Shown: piece by piece, positions 40,117 to 42,081 of the stretch
Numbering within the stretch: position 1 is the stretch's first letter
Layout of the letters: the number at the start of each line of letters is the position of its first letter
From: an uncultured Gemmatimonadota bacterium
GTDB taxonomy: Bacteria; Gemmatimonadota; Gemmatimonadetes; Gemmatimonadales; GWC2-71-9
Reading direction: 5' to 3'
Assembly (NCBI GenBank): GCA_946887295.1
Contig: CAMPKP010000011.1
Coordinates: forward strand, 1 to 42,081
Length of the DNA: 42,081 bases
Translations under genes and position numbers: made by a program
The notes under the pieces: generated by a model
Databases searched by the model: none
Told to the model about the DNA's origin: nothing
The model's input: only the letters and a program-made list of their open reading frames with translations

Positions 40117-41070
40117 CTACGCCGTCGGCTCCAGCTCTCCCCGCGCTCTCCGCTCCAGCGGGAGCAGGGCCGCGTAGATCTCCCGATGCACCGGCACCGC
40201 GACGCCCAGCCGCTCGCCGATCCTTATGACGGCGCCCACCTGCGCCTCGAGCTCCGAGGGTCGGCCCTGCATGATGTCCCTCTGCATGGAAGCGGTGCCG
40301 TCCGCCGGCAGGCCGTCGATGAACGCCAGAGTCTTCTCCACCGTGTCGGCCGGCAGCGCGACCCGATTGCGGAGCGCCACCTCGTAGATCTCCTGGAGCG
40401 CCCGGCGCAGCAGCTCCCGTGATCTCGGCTCGCTCCGGATCGCGCCGATCGGCATCCGGGTCAGCGCGCCGACACCGCTCAATGCCGCGATGAACAGGAA
40501 CTTGCTCCACATCGCGGCCCGGATGTCCGGCGGCACCTCGACGGTCACTCCACGCGACCGGGAGAACGCCCGGCGAAGCGCCTCGACCCGCGCGCTGCTC
40601 GAGCCATCCAGCTCGCCGAAGGCGACGTATGGCGTGACACCCGCGTGACGGATGTGTCCGGGGCCTTCTATGAAGGAGAGGATCTGACAGAGCCCGCCGA
40701 GCACGCGCCCCGGGCCGAGCACGGCGGCGAGCTGGTCAGGGACTTCGATGCCGTTCTGAAGGGAGACGACGAACGTCCGCTCGCCGACGAGCGGGCGCAT
40801 GGCCTCCGCGGCCTCGGGGACCTGCCAGGCCTTCACGCCGAGGAGGACGACGTCCACTGGTCCGAGGGCGGCGGGATCGTCGCTGACCTGGGCGGGGGAC
40901 ACCACGAAGTCGCCATCGACACTGCTGACCCGGAGACCATGCTCCCGGATCGCGGCCAGGTGCCGTCCCCGGGCGACGAAGCGGACGTCCTCTCCAGCCT
41001 CGGCCAGCCGCCCGCCGAAGTAGCCACCGACCCCGCCGGTGCCGAAGACGGCGAATGTGAGATTGTCCAT
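40117..41070 (-). CDS. panE: 2-dehydropantoate 2-reductase-like enzyme
   Basis: 317 residues. The N-terminal Rossmann domain has FAVFGTGGVGGYFGG for NADPH, then FVARGRHLAAIREHGL and VDVVLLGVKAWQ. The segment VVSLQNGIEVPDQL is the family's ALQNG motif. The C-terminal helical domain has the Lys region AAMWSKFLFIAAL and the Glu region MQRDIMQGRPSELE, where ketopantoate reductases keep their catalytic Lys and Glu. The reaction would be ketopantoate to pantoate in coenzyme A synthesis, but many paralogs act on other keto-acids. It is divergent from the zinc-ribbon gene. No panB or panC is in the window. Cytoplasmic. Confidence 0.87.
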   Translation of the reverse strand: MDNLTFAVFGTGGVGGYFGGRLAEAGEDVRFVARGRHLAAIREHGLRVSSVDGDFVVSPAQVSDDPAALGPVDVVLLGVKAWQVPEAAEAMRPLVGERTFVVSLQNGIEVPDQLAAVLGPGRVLGGLCQILSFIEGPGHIRHAGVTPYVAFGELDGSSSARVEALRRAFSRSRGVTVEVPPDIRAAMWSKFLFIAALSGVGALTRMPIGAIRSEPRSRELLRRALQEIYEVALRNRVALPADTVEKTLAFIDGLPADGTASMQRDIMQGRPSELEAQVGAVIRIGERLGVAVPVHREIYAALLPLERRARGELEPTA

Positions 41071-41268
41071 GGCTGATTGTGCTGGGAGAGGACCTCGAAG
41101 GCAATCGCGTCGCCCCACGGCCCGCCGGTGGCACCCGACTTGCCACTCCGGCCCCCACCGAGCAGCCTTCAGAGTCCAACGAACCCACGGCCGGGCACCT
41201 GCGCCCGGCCGTTCGAGCCGGCGCGGGGTGACAGCGTCGGCCACGCAACAGGAGCGGGAGCAGCGTTG

Positions 41269-41835
41269 ATGGGTGGGTCCTACAGGCAGTGTAGCGAGTG
41301 CGGCAAGCGGGCCTTGAGCATCGCCACCCGGTGCCCCGGCTGCGGCCGCGAGCTCCCTGCCCCGGAAGTCCCGGAGCGCGGTCCGGACCTCGGCCGTTTC
41401 CTGTCGCCGGGCCTGGTGGCGGGGGTACTCGCAGTCGCGGCGATCATGTCGGCGGCGGAGCTGGGGCTGACGAGCTCGCCTTCGGATCGGCCCTCCTCCC
41501 TCGCCGCGGACTCCGCGGCCGCTCTTCCCGAGGTCGGGTACGCCCCAGGGCCGGACCGGCTGAGCACGGCCGGCGCCGCCGCGCGGCCGGCCGAGAACGT
41601 GAGCGAGCTGCTCGTCGCGCGGACCTGGACCCATGTACGCAGATCGCGCAGCAGGCGCGCCGACCTCGAGGCCGTGCTCACGCCCGGCGACACGGTCCTG
41701 GCCGACTCGCTCCAGCGGGACTGGTACCGCGTAGCGCTGGACGGAGAGGTGCTCGGGTACGTCCATCGGTCCACGCTCACGCTGCCGGCGGCACGGACCG
41801 AGCGGCCGGAGGCGAGAGAAGGCCCGGGGACCTGA
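41269..41835 (+). CDS. zinc-ribbon, single-TM, SH3-like protein
   Basis: 188 residues. An N-terminal zinc ribbon (CSECGKRALSIATRCPGCG, four Cys in two CxxC pairs) is followed by one membrane helix (LVAGVLAVAAIMSAAELGL). After a low-complexity linker comes an SH3-type domain (about 118-173) with TWTHVRRSRS, VLTPGDTVLADSLQRDWYRV and LGYVHRSTL. The zinc ribbon should be cytoplasmic and the SH3 domain periplasmic, which could contact peptidoglycan or another envelope partner. It precedes the fourth kinase by 79 bp on the same strand and may be transcribed with it. Start chosen because upstream in-frame sequence is Arg/Pro-rich and unlike protein. Confidence 0.72.
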   Translation: MGGSYRQCSECGKRALSIATRCPGCGRELPAPEVPERGPDLGRFLSPGLVAGVLAVAAIMSAAELGLTSSPSDRPSSLAADSAAALPEVGYAPGPDRLSTAGAAARPAENVSELLVARTWTHVRRSRSRRADLEAVLTPGDTVLADSLQRDWYRVALDGEVLGYVHRSTLTLPAARTERPEAREGPGT

Positions 41836-41914
41836 GGGGTCATCAGGGCCGCCCGCACTGGCCCGCGCGGGCACGCAGATGCATCTTTGAGCCTTCCCCT
41901 CACAGAAAACCCAC

Positions 41915-42081
41915 ATGCCCGAGCTCCTCGGCCGCCTCCAGGGGGCGCTGTCGGACCGCTACCGGATCGAGCGCGAGATCGGCGCCGGCGGAATGGCGAC
42001 GGTGTACCTGGCGCAGGACCTCAAGCACGACCGCAAGGTCGCGCTGAAGCTCATGCGGCCCGAGCTGAGCGCCGTGATCGG
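41915..42081 (+). CDS. Ser/Thr protein kinase, N-terminal fragment cut by window end
   Basis: Only about 55 residues are in the window. They include DRYRIEREIGAGGMATVYLA and the Lys45 region HDRKVALKLMRPELSAVIG, which align with residues 14-56 of the kinases at 28370 and 33682. The remainder, including catalytic residues and any sensor domain, lies outside. Confidence 0.85.
   Translation, partial: MPELLGRLQGALSDRYRIEREIGAGGMATVYLAQDLKHDRKVALKLMRPELSAVI

Noticed and set aside
1..42081. CRISPR arrays, tRNA, rRNA, transposase or phage genes
   Set aside because: No regular spaced repeats, no cloverleaf or rRNA segments and no integrase or transposase motifs were seen by reading; a tRNA scan was not possible.

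Overview
The window is 42 kb of very GC-rich bacterial DNA, densely packed with genes on both strands. The best guess for the source is a member of Gemmatimonadota. The argument is indirect: four long Ser/Thr kinases that begin with near-identical N-termini and end in beta-propeller or TolB/TPR sensor regions, many secreted TPR proteins, SpmA/SpmB without other sporulation genes, and a Gram-negative envelope (OmpA-like, YaiO-like and lipoprotein genes). No rRNA, tRNA, CRISPR array, transposase or phage gene was seen. Several promoter-like boxes of the form TTGnnn, 17-18 bp, TAnnnT stand in front of genes.

Layout. 1-4.4 kb: a class I isoprenoid-synthase-like gene, an intergenic inverted repeat, and a kinase with a TolB-like/TPR C-terminal half. 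4.5-6.1 kb: a secreted M24 (Xaa-Pro type) peptidase. 6.1-10.3 kb: a tightly overlapping minus-strand operon encoding a coiled-coil protein, a membrane protein with a cytoplasmic longin/roadblock-like region and a periplasmic OmpA domain, a Rab-like small GTPase, a PP2C phosphatase and an NTF2-like protein. This is the strongest candidate for an uncharacterised system. 10.3-13 kb: a molybdopterin oxidoreductase with mobB. 13.4-17 kb: an overlapping YaiO-like barrel / HEAT-repeat / processive GT2 operon, probably for an exported polysaccharide. 17.1-20.5 kb: a TPR protein, then an AraC-type regulator flanked by two targets (a 46-residue lipoprotein and a two-gene secreted-protein operon). A matching 31-bp two-box element stands in front of each target. 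20.7-23.7 kb: a lytic transglycosylase, and an AI-2E-type membrane protein with a tandem DUF4142 protein.

24-28.3 kb: a lipoprotein copper-radical (galactose-oxidase-like) oxidase with all cofactor residues, a small secreted helical-repeat protein, a LuxR-type regulator, and a cold-shock gene with a long leader that contains a terminator. 28.4-36.4 kb: two kinase/beta-propeller proteins around spmAB and a small membrane protein. 36.4-42 kb: a secreted TPR protein, an HtrA-type protease, a small sigma-region-like protein, a ketopantoate-reductase-like enzyme, a zinc-ribbon/SH3 membrane protein, and the start of a fourth kinase that runs off the end.

Most of the window concerns envelope sensing and signalling: kinases, a phosphatase, a GTPase and regulators are interleaved with exported enzymes and envelope proteins. 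Function calls rest on motifs read by eye. Starts were chosen from Shine-Dalgarno position, overlap with neighbours, and the beginning of recognisable homology.
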